NCBI RefSeq assembly: GCF_041397485.1
Contig: NZ_JAWKWO010000001.1
Location: 1,116,001-1,180,000 of the forward strand
Source of the DNA: Zhengella sp020637775
GTDB lineage: Bacteria; Pseudomonadota; Alphaproteobacteria; Rhizobiales; Rhizobiaceae
Direction of reading: 5' to 3'
DNA length: 64,000 nucleotides
In this document: positions 51,873 through 59,516 of the stretch, piece after piece
Layout of the letters: the number at the start of each line of letters is the position of its first letter
Position numbering within the stretch: position 1 is the stretch's first letter
The notes under the pieces: model-generated
What the model saw: only the letters and a program-made list of their open reading frames with translations
Told to the model about the DNA's origin: nothing
Databases searched by the model: none
Made by a program: the position numbers and the translations under genes

Positions 51873-53120
51873 ATGAAAGCCGTGATCAAGACCCTTGCCG
51901 CCGCGCTGGCCCTCGTCTTCGGCCTCACGGTCGTGGCGGGCGCAGCCACGTTCAAGCCCGGCCGCGGCATTTCGCTGGACCTCTGGGTGACATGGCCGGA
52001 CGAAAGCCGCTGGAGCGACCGCGACGCGATCCTGCCCTTTCCCGAATGGCGACGGTTCATCGGCCGCGCTGAACTGGAAGCCATCCGCGCATCCGGCTTC
52101 GACATGGTGCGCATCCCGGTCGATCCCTCGGTTTTCCTCTCCCCCGAGACAAGGGACTTGCGCTCGGACCTCTACGATTCGGTTCGCGACGCTGTCGCGC
52201 TCGCCCTCGAAGCCCGGCTGAACGTCATTCTCGACCTCCACACGATCCCCGCCGGCCCGAACCGCGCCATCGGCACTGTCGAGGTGCTGGAAAGAAATGC
52301 GCTGTTCGACGACTATGTCGCCATCGTCCGCCGCATGGCCAGTCTTGCCGGCGAATTCGATCCGCGGCACGTCGCGCTGGAACTGATGAACGAACCGGTG
52401 ACCGGATGCGAGGGCCGCGCGGCTGCCGCCTGGACCGGGAAGCTGAAGCGCCTCTTCGCCGCCGCCCGCGCCGCCGCGCTGGATACGACGCTCGTCCTGT
52501 CGGGTGCCTGCTGGGGCAGTGCCGAGGGTCTTGCCGCGCTGCAGCCGGGCGATTTCCGGGGCAGCAATCTGATCTGGTCATTCCACTCCTATGCGCCCTT
52601 CATCCTCACCCATCAGGGCGCGGGCTGGACCGGCGATGTCAGCCCCTATGCCACCGGCCTGCCTTACCCGCCCTTCGGCGAAAACAAGGCGGCGGTGGAC
52701 GAGGCCCTGGCGGCCATTCGCGCCCGTGTCCGCGCCGAAGCGCCTTTTCTTCGCCGCTCCGGCATCATCGCCTTCGTCGAGGAGGAGCTGGAGAAGATCG
52801 CCACGCCGGAAAAGCTGCGCGCGGTCATGGCGGAACCCTTCGTAATCGTCGACCGCTGGGCAAAGTCCCATGGCATCGATCCCGGCAATATCCTGCTCGG
52901 CGAGTTCGGCATGATCCGCCAGGAATACGACCATGATTTCCGCACCGATCCGAAATGGCGCGCTGCCTATTATCGCGACATGATCGGCCTTGCCGAAAGC
53001 CACGGCTTCGCCTGGTCCATGTGGGGTTATGGCGGCGCTTTCGGCGTCTTCGAGGAATTCGAAAGCCGCCCCGCCGAGTCGGACGTGCGCGACGTGGTGC
53101 GGGTCCTGGCTCCGCGGTAA
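51873..53120 (+). CDS. Glycoside hydrolase family 5 (cellulase-like), secreted
   Basis: A 415-residue enzyme with a signal peptide (MKAVIKTLAAALALVFGLTV, cleavage AGA-A). The TIM barrel has GFDMVRIPVDPSVF, NVILDLHTIP, the acid/base Glu174 in ELMNEPVTG and the nucleophile Glu344 in LGEFGMIRQEYD. It likely cleaves beta-1,4- or beta-1,3-linked glucans or mannans in the periplasm or outside. The start ATG at 51873 was chosen next to GGGATGG; an ATG at 51864 also works. It is divergent from ybgC. Confidence 0.85.
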   Translation: MKAVIKTLAAALALVFGLTVVAGAATFKPGRGISLDLWVTWPDESRWSDRDAILPFPEWRRFIGRAELEAIRASGFDMVRIPVDPSVFLSPETRDLRSDLYDSVRDAVALALEARLNVILDLHTIPAGPNRAIGTVEVLERNALFDDYVAIVRRMASLAGEFDPRHVALELMNEPVTGCEGRAAAAWTGKLKRLFAAARAAALDTTLVLSGACWGSAEGLAALQPGDFRGSNLIWSFHSYAPFILTHQGAGWTGDVSPYATGLPYPPFGENKAAVDEALAAIRARVRAEAPFLRRSGIIAFVEEELEKIATPEKLRAVMAEPFVIVDRWAKSHGIDPGNILLGEFGMIRQEYDHDFRTDPKWRAAYYRDMIGLAESHGFAWSMWGYGGAFGVFEEFESRPAESDVRDVVRVLAPR

Positions 53121-53165
53121 AAGGGCAGGGAAAAGCGACCGCGTGTCACCGCCCGCGAAAGGGCT

Positions 53166-53939
53166 TCAACCCCCGGTCATGACCGCTTCGGGAATCTCGA
53201 AGCGCTGGTTTCCGATCGTCACGAGATAAAGGTCGGCATTGCTGCCCACCTCCATTTCCGCATCGCCGTCAGCCTGCGCCTTGTCGAAAGAGGCCGGTGT
53301 GTTCATCTCGAAGAAGATCACGCGGCTTCCGCCATCAGGCCAGAAAACCGTAATCGCCCCGTTGCCGTTGCCTTGCCGTGTCACGCCAAAGGAACACTGG
53401 CCCATTGGCTGGCCGGCATGGCGCGCGCAGGGAAGCTGGCCGGTCGCATTGAAATCCGCGCCCGCCACTGTGGCGTCACCCGGATTGCCGGCCGCCGCGG
53501 CCGCGGCCTTGCCGCCGATGGAAATGTCCAGCGAATAGTCCGAAACCTCGTTCCGGCGTGCCGCCGAGCGCATCATGTAGACGGAAATGGTGTAGTTGCC
53601 GTCTTCGGGAAGAACGCCTTCGAACGTGTTGATCGGATCGCTGCGGTCCGAGACCGCGATTGCTTCGTCACCGGGCCCCTTGCCCGGACCGTAGATGTTG
53701 AAATAGGTTGCGCCGTGCCGGGTCGACAACCTTGCATGCATGACCTGCCCCGCTTTCGCGCCGAGCAGGTAGGAGACGGATTCATAACCCTTGATCCGGC
53801 CCTGTATTGTCGTGCCGGAGGTTCCCGCCTTGAAATGAACGGTTTCCTTCCGGATATCCTGTGCCAAGGTAACCGGTGCGGCAAGAAGAAAGCCCGCCAC
53901 GGCGGCGAATGCGATGTTTCCCATGACACGCTTTTTCAT
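53166..53939 (-). CDS. Secreted protein with PPC/lysozyme-inhibitor-like beta-sandwich domain
   Basis: A 257-residue exported protein (signal peptide MKKRVMGNIAFAAVAGFLLA, cleavage LAQ-D). Residues about 28-140 (IQGRIKGYESVSYLLGAKAG, ISVYMMRSAARRNEVSDYSL) match the pattern of PPC-like domains and of periplasmic g-type lysozyme inhibitors. The second half has FGVTRQGNGNGAITVFWPDG and FEMNTPASFDKAQADG and forms another small domain. The cysteines at CARH and CSFG could form a disulfide. Its role may be in envelope protection; this is inference. It follows the lipoprotein gene with a 49-bp gap. Confidence 0.72.
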   Translation of the reverse strand: MKKRVMGNIAFAAVAGFLLAAPVTLAQDIRKETVHFKAGTSGTTIQGRIKGYESVSYLLGAKAGQVMHARLSTRHGATYFNIYGPGKGPGDEAIAVSDRSDPINTFEGVLPEDGNYTISVYMMRSAARRNEVSDYSLDISIGGKAAAAAAGNPGDATVAGADFNATGQLPCARHAGQPMGQCSFGVTRQGNGNGAITVFWPDGGSRVIFFEMNTPASFDKAQADGDAEMEVGSNADLYLVTIGNQRFEIPEAVMTGG

Positions 53940-53988
53940 GACCTGTTCTCCATGAAGTCTCAAAGAGGCCCTTTGGCCAACCGGTTCG

Positions 53989-54330
53989 TCACAGCGCCCC
54001 TTCATCCGTCATCGACATGACCTCGGCGACGCGGCCCCTGGACACCAGGCAGCGCCATTGCGCACGCTGCGGACCGACCCCGACAATCACCAGCGTATTG
54101 GCCTGCGAGAATTCCGAGCTGAGCGTGACGACGTCCGGATTGTTGGACGCCTGCGTGACGGCCCGCTCGCAGGCGCCCTCATCCGCCTGGCTTCCCGTGC
54201 GCATTGGCGCGGTCGCTGGCAGGGGCGCAAGCGCGGGTTCAGGGGCCCTCGACGAAGTCTCGGCGCATGAGGCAAGGGCAAGCGGAACGAGAAGCGCGGC
54301 AGCGCCGCGATGCAGGGATTGTATCATCAT
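53989..54330 (-). CDS. Small lipoprotein of unknown function
   Basis: A 113-residue protein with lipobox LALASC (Cys22). The linker after the Cys is rich in Pro and Ala. The C-terminal part (ACERAVTQASNNPDVVTLSS, VGVGPQRAQWRCLVSRGRVA) has two cysteines likely to be bonded in the periplasm. The final strand pattern is common among small rhizobial lipoproteins of unknown function. It lies between the L,D-transpeptidase and the PPC-like gene, on the same strand, so all three may be one unit. Confidence 0.75.
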   Translation of the reverse strand: MMIQSLHRGAAALLVPLALASCAETSSRAPEPALAPLPATAPMRTGSQADEGACERAVTQASNNPDVVTLSSEFSQANTLVIVGVGPQRAQWRCLVSRGRVAEVMSMTDEGAL

Positions 54331-54369
54331 GTGTTCCTTTCGCTGCCGGCGCGGATCCGCCGCAATCTG

Positions 54370-55362
54370 TCAACTCGTTGCAATGACGAAATCGCGCCCT
54401 GATCTGCGGTCCGGCGTCAGCGGCGCGTCGGTTGTGATGAAGATCATCCCCGGATGCAGCCGCCGCGTCATCGCCTGGACGAAGCTGTTGTCGGCCTGCA
54501 AACGGCGCATGATGTCGCTTGATCCCGGTCCGGCGCCGGCTTCGTGATGATGGCTGATGGCTGACCAGTGCATGCCGCGCGTTTCATTGTGGGCGCCATT
54601 GAGCACGAAGACATGGGAGCCGAGTGTCGGACTTCCGGAAATGCCCAGTTTGGAGCGGGCGATGATCCCGTCATTCTCGATCAGTTCGATCAGCCGGTCG
54701 GCCGACGACGCGACCACCGTGTGCACCGGATTACGCTCGGCTTCCGCCCAGTCGGCGGGATGCTTCTTGCCGTCAAGTCCCGCAAGCACCTGTTCGAACT
54801 CGGATTCCGCATAGGCCCCCAGTACCATGCCCGGATGGGTCAGCTCCCATGGGTCCGAATGCGAGCCGGCAATGATCACCGGCGTGCCGAGATGAGTAAC
54901 GGTGAAGAGGCGTTCGGAAAACTGCATCGGCAGCCGCACGCAACCGTGGCTGGCCGGATAACCCGGCAGCTTGCCGGCATGCAGGGCAACGCCGGACCAG
55001 GTCAGCCGGTTCATGTTCGGCATGGGTGCATTGTTGTAGGTGGAGGAATGGTGGTTCTTGTCCTTCTGCAGGATCACGAAGACGCCGGTGGGCGTCTCAT
55101 GCCCCGGCTTGCCGGTGGAGCAGGTGGAGACGGCGATGCGCACACCATTGCGATAGACATGGACGCGCTGCTCGGGAAGCGAAACCACTATGGTCAGCGG
55201 GCCTTCCGGTGCCCGTTCGGGATGCCAGGTGAACTCGCCCGGCTTCAGGTCGGCGATGTCCTTCATGACCTCCCGGCCGAGGCTCAGCCCGCCTGCAAAC
55301 GTGACGCCCGCGCCGGCGAGCATCGCCACGAAAGACCGCCTTGAAAGGTTCGCCATCCGCAT
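54370..55362 (-). CDS. L,D-transpeptidase (YkuD domain), Tat-exported
   Basis: A 330-residue protein. The N-terminus has a twin-arginine signal (LSRRSFVAMLAGAGVTFAGG). The YkuD domain starts near VVSLPEQRVHVYRNGVRIAV and has the catalytic motif YPASHGCVRLP with Cys near residue 139. It cross-links or remodels peptidoglycan, or attaches outer membrane proteins to it, a common theme in Rhizobiales. The C-terminal 120 residues (GSHVFVLNGAHNETRGMHWS) are an added domain of unknown role. It is followed by a lipoprotein gene. Confidence 0.9.
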   Translation of the reverse strand: MRMANLSRRSFVAMLAGAGVTFAGGLSLGREVMKDIADLKPGEFTWHPERAPEGPLTIVVSLPEQRVHVYRNGVRIAVSTCSTGKPGHETPTGVFVILQKDKNHHSSTYNNAPMPNMNRLTWSGVALHAGKLPGYPASHGCVRLPMQFSERLFTVTHLGTPVIIAGSHSDPWELTHPGMVLGAYAESEFEQVLAGLDGKKHPADWAEAERNPVHTVVASSADRLIELIENDGIIARSKLGISGSPTLGSHVFVLNGAHNETRGMHWSAISHHHEAGAGPGSSDIMRRLQADNSFVQAMTRRLHPGMIFITTDAPLTPDRRSGRDFVIATS

Positions 55363-55490
55363 AAAGAACCTCTTATTTCGAAAATACTGAAATGATTTTC
55401 GAGCCAGGCTGCGGAACTTTCAAGTAGACGTGTTTATCTATTGATAATCGACTTGTTCAATTCCGGAAAAAATGATTCCGTGATTCCGTT

Positions 55491-56528
55491 TTACTCGTCG
55501 TCGAACAGATTGACCTGGGCGCTGGCGATGTCCTTTGGCGCCGCCAGCCCGAGATGCGCCCAGGCGTTGCCGGTCAAAACCCGCCCGCGCGGCGTGCGCT
55601 GTATGAAGCCCTGCTGGATGAGATAGGGCTCGATGATGTCCTCGATGGCGTCCCGCGGTTCCGAAAGCGCCGCCGCGATGGTTTCGATCCCCACCGGCCC
55701 GCCACCGAAATTGCGTGCGATGAGATTGAGATAGCGCCGGTCGAGCTGGTCGAGGCCCATGCCGTCGACCTCCAGCCGGGTCAGCGCCTCGTCGGCGACC
55801 ACGCGGGTCACGCTGTCCGCGCGCGCCACTTCGGCAAAGTCGCGCACACGGCGCAACAGGCGGCCTGCAATGCGCGGCGTACCGCGCGAACGCCGCGCGA
55901 TTTCTGTCGCCCCGTCCTGCGCCATGGGAAGGCCCATGATGCGCGCCCCGCGCCGCACGATCTGCTCCAGTTCCTCCACCGTGTAGAAATTCAGCCGCAC
56001 CGGTATGCCGAAGCGGTCGCGCAGCGGATTGGTGAGCAGGCCGAGCCGCGTCGTGGCAGCGACCAGCGTGAACTTCGCCAGGTCGATCTTCACCGAGCGC
56101 GCCGCCGGCCCTTCGCCGATGATGAGGTCGAGCTGGAAATCCTCCATGGCCGGGTAGAGGATCTCCTCCACCGCCGGATTGAGCCGGTGGATCTCGTCGA
56201 TGAAGAGAACGTCGCCCTCTTCCAGGTTGGTCAGCAATGCCGCGAGATCGCCTGCCTTGGCGATGACCGGACCGGAGGTGGAGCGGAAATTCACGCCCAG
56301 CTCCTTGGCCATGATCTGCGCCAGCGTCGTCTTGCCCAGGCCCGGCGGACCGACGAACAGCACATGGTCCAGCGCCTCGCCGCGCGCCTTGGCCGCCTCG
56401 ATGAAGACCTTGAGATTGGCGCGCGCCGCCGCCTGGCCGGTGAAATCGTCCAGCGTTTGCGGGCGCAGCGTGGCGTCGAAGTCCTCGCCGCGCTTGTCGG
56501 CGGAGATGAGGCGGTCAGGCTCGGTCAT
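55491..56528 (-). CDS. ruvB: Holliday junction branch migration DNA helicase RuvB
   Basis: A 345-residue AAA motor. Walker A is GPPGLGKTTLAQIMA, Walker B is LFIDEIHRLN, and the family text LRPQTLDDFTGQAAARANLK opens the protein. The arginine finger and winged helix follow (TPRIAGRLLRRVRDFAEV). It drives branch migration with RuvA. It lies 44 bp after ruvA. Confidence 0.97.
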   Translation of the reverse strand: MTEPDRLISADKRGEDFDATLRPQTLDDFTGQAAARANLKVFIEAAKARGEALDHVLFVGPPGLGKTTLAQIMAKELGVNFRSTSGPVIAKAGDLAALLTNLEEGDVLFIDEIHRLNPAVEEILYPAMEDFQLDLIIGEGPAARSVKIDLAKFTLVAATTRLGLLTNPLRDRFGIPVRLNFYTVEELEQIVRRGARIMGLPMAQDGATEIARRSRGTPRIAGRLLRRVRDFAEVARADSVTRVVADEALTRLEVDGMGLDQLDRRYLNLIARNFGGGPVGIETIAAALSEPRDAIEDIIEPYLIQQGFIQRTPRGRVLTGNAWAHLGLAAPKDIASAQVNLFDDE

Positions 56529-56572
56529 GGCGCTTCATTCGCATTGCCGGGCCGGGAGCGCAAGCCGCCCGC

Positions 56573-57187
56573 TCACCGCGCCAGTTCCTTCAGCCCGAGC
56601 CGGATGAGCTTGGCCGAATCCGCATCCTCGCCCGCGCTCTTCAGTGCCGCCGCCACCGCATTGGCGGCCTGGTCACGCGAATAGCCCAGGTTGGTCAGCG
56701 CCGACACCGCGTCGGCCACGGGTGCCGAGGCCACGCCCTCGCCGATTTCCTGCTTCATGCCGATGGACGCCGCTGCTTCGCCGGCCAGGGCCGGAGCCTT
56801 GGCCTTGAGTTCGATGACGATGCGCTCGGCCACCTTCTTGCCGACGCCCGGCGCCCGCGACACCATGGCAATGTCCTTGAGCGCGATCGCATTGGCCAGT
56901 TCCGGCGGCGTCAGCGTGGAGAGAACCGCCAGCGCCACCTTCGCGCCCACGCCCTGCACGCTTTGCAGAAGGCGGAACCATTCCCGCTCCAGCGCGGAGC
57001 CGAAGCCGTAGAGCCGGATCATGTCCTCGCGCACATAGGTCTCGATGAACAGGATCGCCGCCTCGCCGGTATTGAGCTTGCCCAGCGTGCGCGCCGGGCA
57101 GAAGGCCACGTAGCCCACGCCATGCACGTCGATCACCGCGTGATCCTCGCCAATCTCGTCCACCGTGCCCTTCAGCTTGCCGATCAT
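56573..57187 (-). CDS. ruvA: Holliday junction branch migration protein RuvA
   Basis: A 204-residue protein. Domain I starts MIGKLKGTVDEIGEDHAVID, domain II has the helix-hairpin-helix LLQSVQGVGAKVALAVLSTL and RAPGVGKKVAERIVIELKAK, and domain III is at the C-terminus (ALTNLGYSRDQAANAVAAAL). It tetramerises on the Holliday junction and recruits RuvB. The ATG is 1 bp after the ruvC stop. Confidence 0.97.
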   Translation of the reverse strand: MIGKLKGTVDEIGEDHAVIDVHGVGYVAFCPARTLGKLNTGEAAILFIETYVREDMIRLYGFGSALEREWFRLLQSVQGVGAKVALAVLSTLTPPELANAIALKDIAMVSRAPGVGKKVAERIVIELKAKAPALAGEAAASIGMKQEIGEGVASAPVADAVSALTNLGYSRDQAANAVAAALKSAGEDADSAKLIRLGLKELAR

Positions 57188-57188
57188 C

Positions 57189-57704
57189 TCACACCGCCTT
57201 CAGCAGCGCGCGCCGCTGCGCCTCGCCCACCCGGTTATGCGCATGGCAGATGGCGATGGCGAGCGCGTCCGCCGCATCGTCGCTTTCGAAGCTGGCGCGC
57301 GGCATCAGCACCTTGAGCATCATCTGGATCTGCTTCTTGTCGCCGTGACCGACCCCGATCACGGATTTCTTGACCGCATTGGGAGCATATTCCGCCACCG
57401 CCAGCCCGGCCCGCGCCGGAACCAGCATCGCGATGCCGCGCGCCTGCCCGAGTTTCAGCGTGGCGGTTGCGTCCTTGTTGACGAAGGTCACCTCGACAGC
57501 CGCCTCGTCCGGACGATGCTGATGCAGCACATCCGCCAGCCCGTCATGCAACTGGCACAGCCTGCTGGCCAGATCCGCCTTGCCGTCCGATCGCACCGTG
57601 CCGGATGCCACGAAACGCAGCGAGTTGCCGAGCGTCTCGATCACGCCCCAACCCATGTTCCGCAAGCCCGGATCGATACCGATGATTCGAATCGCCTGTC
57701 CCAT
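57189..57704 (-). CDS. ruvC: Crossover junction endodeoxyribonuclease RuvC
   Basis: A 171-residue resolvase. The acidic catalytic residues lie in IIGIDPGLRNMGWGV, AVEVTFVNKDATATLKLGQA and the C-terminal SDDAADALAIAICHAH. It cuts Holliday junctions made during recombination repair. The start at 57704 gives the usual family length; longer readings upstream extend into the divergent intergenic DNA. Confidence 0.97.
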   Translation of the reverse strand: MGQAIRIIGIDPGLRNMGWGVIETLGNSLRFVASGTVRSDGKADLASRLCQLHDGLADVLHQHRPDEAAVEVTFVNKDATATLKLGQARGIAMLVPARAGLAVAEYAPNAVKKSVIGVGHGDKKQIQMMLKVLMPRASFESDDAADALAIAICHAHNRVGEAQRRALLKAV

Positions 57705-57809
57705 GCACGCCACCTTGTTCCATTCCGGCCAGCCTTGCCAGCGAAAAGTGAACAAATCAGAAACATGCAAGCGATGGAAGGAGGCGCAGCCGCCAGGGAA
57801 GGAATATCC

Positions 57810-58612
57810 ATGGCAAGTCCGCACGGCCTGCTCTATGGCAGGAAGACATTCGCAAGCACGGTCCGATGCATGGCCTTTCCCACTTTCGACATCACGCTGG
57901 CCGCAGTCCTCGCAGTGCTGCTGCTGGCCGGCCTCGTGCGCGGCTTCTCCGGCTTCGGCACCGGCATGGTTGCCATACCGGTCCTTGCGGCCACCCATGA
58001 TCCCGTCACCGCCGTCGTCGTGATCGCCATTGTCGACAGCCTGCCGCAGCTTCCCGCCGCTCTGCCCGCTCTCAGATACGCCCGCTGGCGTGAAGTCCTG
58101 CCGCTGGCCGCCGGTGCGGTCCTCCTGCTGCCCGCGGGCCTCGCCGTGCTACGGCACGGCGACCCGCTGGTCCTGCGGTGGGTGATCTGCCTCGGCGTGC
58201 TTGCCGCCCTCGTGGCGTTGGCATCGGGCTGGCGCTACCATGGTCCGCGCCCGCCGGTCCTGTCCGGTGGCGTCGGCGCTGTTGCCGGCTTCCTGGGCGG
58301 CATTGCCGGCATTCCCGGCCCGCCGCCCGTGCTTTACTGGATGGCCTCGCCCGAACCGCAAGGCGTGATCCGCGCCACCTGCTCGCGCTGCTCCTGATCA
58401 CGGAAATGGCAACACTGGCCAATGTCCTGGCCGGCGGCATGATCACGGAGGAACGCTTGGCGCTCGGCCTTGCCGGTGCGCCGGTCTATCTTGTCGGCAT
58501 CCTGGCCGGCCGGGCCCTGTTCCCGCTCGCCACGGCGGCGGCCTATCGCCGTATTGCCTTTGCCGTCATCCTGTTCGCTGTCACCACCGCGCTGCCGCTC
58601 TGGGATGGCTGA
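57810..58612 (+). pseudogene. TauE/SafE-family permease gene with a single-base frameshift
   Basis: Two reading frames together encode one TauE/SafE protein of about 267 residues. The first runs from 57810 (ATG after AGGGAAGG) through LAGLVRGFSGFGTGMVAIPV and GPPPVLYWMASPEPQGVIRA, then a short aberrant tail and a stop at 58397. The second frame continues from about 58378 with LLALLLITEMATLANVLAGG to TTALPLWDG and a stop at 58612. Restoring one base near 58377 (GCCACCTGCTC to GCCAACCTGCTC) joins them as IRANLLALLLITE, the family's expected text. It is either a recent inactivation or a sequencing error. The family exports sulfite or organic anions. Confidence 0.85.
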
Positions 58613-58618
58613 ACGCGG

Positions 58619-59140
58619 TCAGCGTCCGCCGAACGCGGTCTTCAGCAGGTCGATCTGCGCAGAGACAGGATTGCCCTCCGCCCCGCGCGGCTCCCGGCTG
58701 CCGCCGTAAATCTCCATGTCCATGCGGCGCACCACGCCCTGCAGGCGCAAGGACCGCCGGACAAGATCGCGGAACGTGCCGGGCAACTCGTCCCAGCCCG
58801 GCGCCCCCTCGTCGGCCGAGCCGGTGTCCAGCTTCACCTTGGATTTTTCCGCCGCCACCTGGTCGCGCGTCATTTCGCCCGAATTGGCCGCCCGTTGCAG
58901 CAACAGCCATGAGGCGATCTGCATCAAACGTGTCGTCAGCCGCATCGATTCCGCTGCGTAAAGCGTGGATCCGACCCGTGACAACCCCTTGGCAGCCCTG
59001 CGGCCATCGCCGTCCAGATAGGTCGCCGCCTCTTCCACCAGCCCCATGCCTTCCGCATAAAGCGGCTTGAACCGGTCGGAAAACACCCGCCGCTCGGCCA
59101 GCCTGATCGGCCCTTCGCCTGTCGTCTTCATCTCAGCCAT
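58619..59140 (-). CDS. rcdA: RcdA-like regulator of CtrA degradation (DUF1465)
   Basis: A 173-residue helical protein. It has RLAERRVFSDRFKPLYAEGM and MGLVEEAATYLDGDGRRAAK, then ESMRLTTRLMQIASWLLLQR and a C-terminal LRLQGVVRRMDMEIYGGS. This is the DUF1465 pattern, the family of Caulobacter RcdA, an adaptor that helps CpdR and PopA present CtrA to ClpXP. The chosen ATG is 59140; an internal ATG lies at 59131. A perfect CtrA-type box lies 121 bp upstream, as expected for a CtrA feedback loop. The identification rests on my reading of the family text. Confidence 0.75.
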   Translation of the reverse strand: MAEMKTTGEGPIRLAERRVFSDRFKPLYAEGMGLVEEAATYLDGDGRRAAKGLSRVGSTLYAAESMRLTTRLMQIASWLLLQRAANSGEMTRDQVAAEKSKVKLDTGSADEGAPGWDELPGTFRDLVRRSLRLQGVVRRMDMEIYGGSREPRGAEGNPVSAQIDLLKTAFGGR

Positions 59141-59260
59141 ACGCCCTGAAACCCTGCACTTCAGTCCCGGCCGGTCCGTGTTCCGTCCGCGGCCGCCCGG
59201 ACACCCATAACGCGGCCTCGACAAAAATGCAGGTCCCGGCCGGCGCTGGCAAGGCCATGT

Positions 59261-59276
59261 TTAATGAAAGGTTAAC
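59261..59276. promoter_or_regulatory. Perfect CtrA-type box upstream of rcdA
   Basis: TTAATGAAAGGTTAAC is a perfect TTAA-N7-TTAAC. It lies 121 bp upstream of the rcdA start and 28 bp from the terminator of the predicted small RNA, so it most likely serves rcdA. Confidence 0.65.
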
Positions 59277-59302
59277 GCCGCGCCCTGCCCGTGGAAAAGG
59301 CC

Positions 59303-59335
59303 GAAAAAAAAGAGCCGCTTCAAAGGGAAGCGGCC
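59303..59335 (-). terminator. Strong Rho-independent terminator with eight T
   Basis: On the minus strand the stem GCCGCTTC/GAAGCGGC (59334-59314, 5-nt loop) is followed by TC and T8 (59311-59304). It is the strongest terminator in the window. It sits 180 bp after the acyl-CoA synthetase stop and ends the predicted small RNA. Confidence 0.88.
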
Positions 59336-59407
59336 CGTGGAAGTTTTACAGGGAGGCGTCAAACAGAATGGCTCAAGCCACTCAGGTTCGAATCCAGATA
59401 ACTGGAT
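59304..59407 (-). ncRNA. Predicted CtrA-linked trans-acting small RNA with anti-Shine-Dalgarno motif
   Basis: A candidate RNA of about 104 nt. Upstream lies a perfect CtrA-type box (59447-59432) and CATTAC as a -10-like element (59420-59415). The RNA would fold into hairpin 1 ATCCAG/CTGGAT (59407-59392), hairpin 2 GAGTGGC/GCCATTC with a TTGA loop (59383-59366), an unpaired stretch with CCTCCCTG (59356-59349), and a terminator hairpin with T8. This layout, with two stems, a free CUCCC stretch and a terminator, is typical of rhizobial trans-acting small RNAs that pair with ribosome-binding sites. The RNA itself has not been shown here, and a long 3' untranslated region of the synthetase gene is the alternative. 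Confidence 0.4.
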
Positions 59408-59431
59408 ACCCACAGTAATGCCTTGTCAGGG

Positions 59432-59447
59432 TTAAGCGCCGGTTAAC
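59432..59447. promoter_or_regulatory. Perfect CtrA-type box upstream of the predicted small RNA
   Basis: TTAAGCGCCGGTTAAC is a perfect TTAA-N7-TTAAC, 70 bp after the acyl-CoA synthetase stop. There is no other gene start to the minus side before rcdA, so it points to the predicted small RNA. A GANTC methylation site (GAATC at 59390-59394) is inside the RNA region. Confidence 0.6.
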
Positions 59448-59516
59448 AAACCGCCGCTTTCTCCATTCCGTTGCAACTTTTCGTGGGCAAATGGTTGCAT
59501 GCCGCCCGCATCGCGA

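Noticed and set aside
59386..59396. GGTTCGAATCC as the T-arm of a tRNA
   Set aside because: The T-loop-like text has no acceptor stem, anticodon arm or D-arm at the right distances. It is part of the predicted hairpin of the minus-strand RNA.
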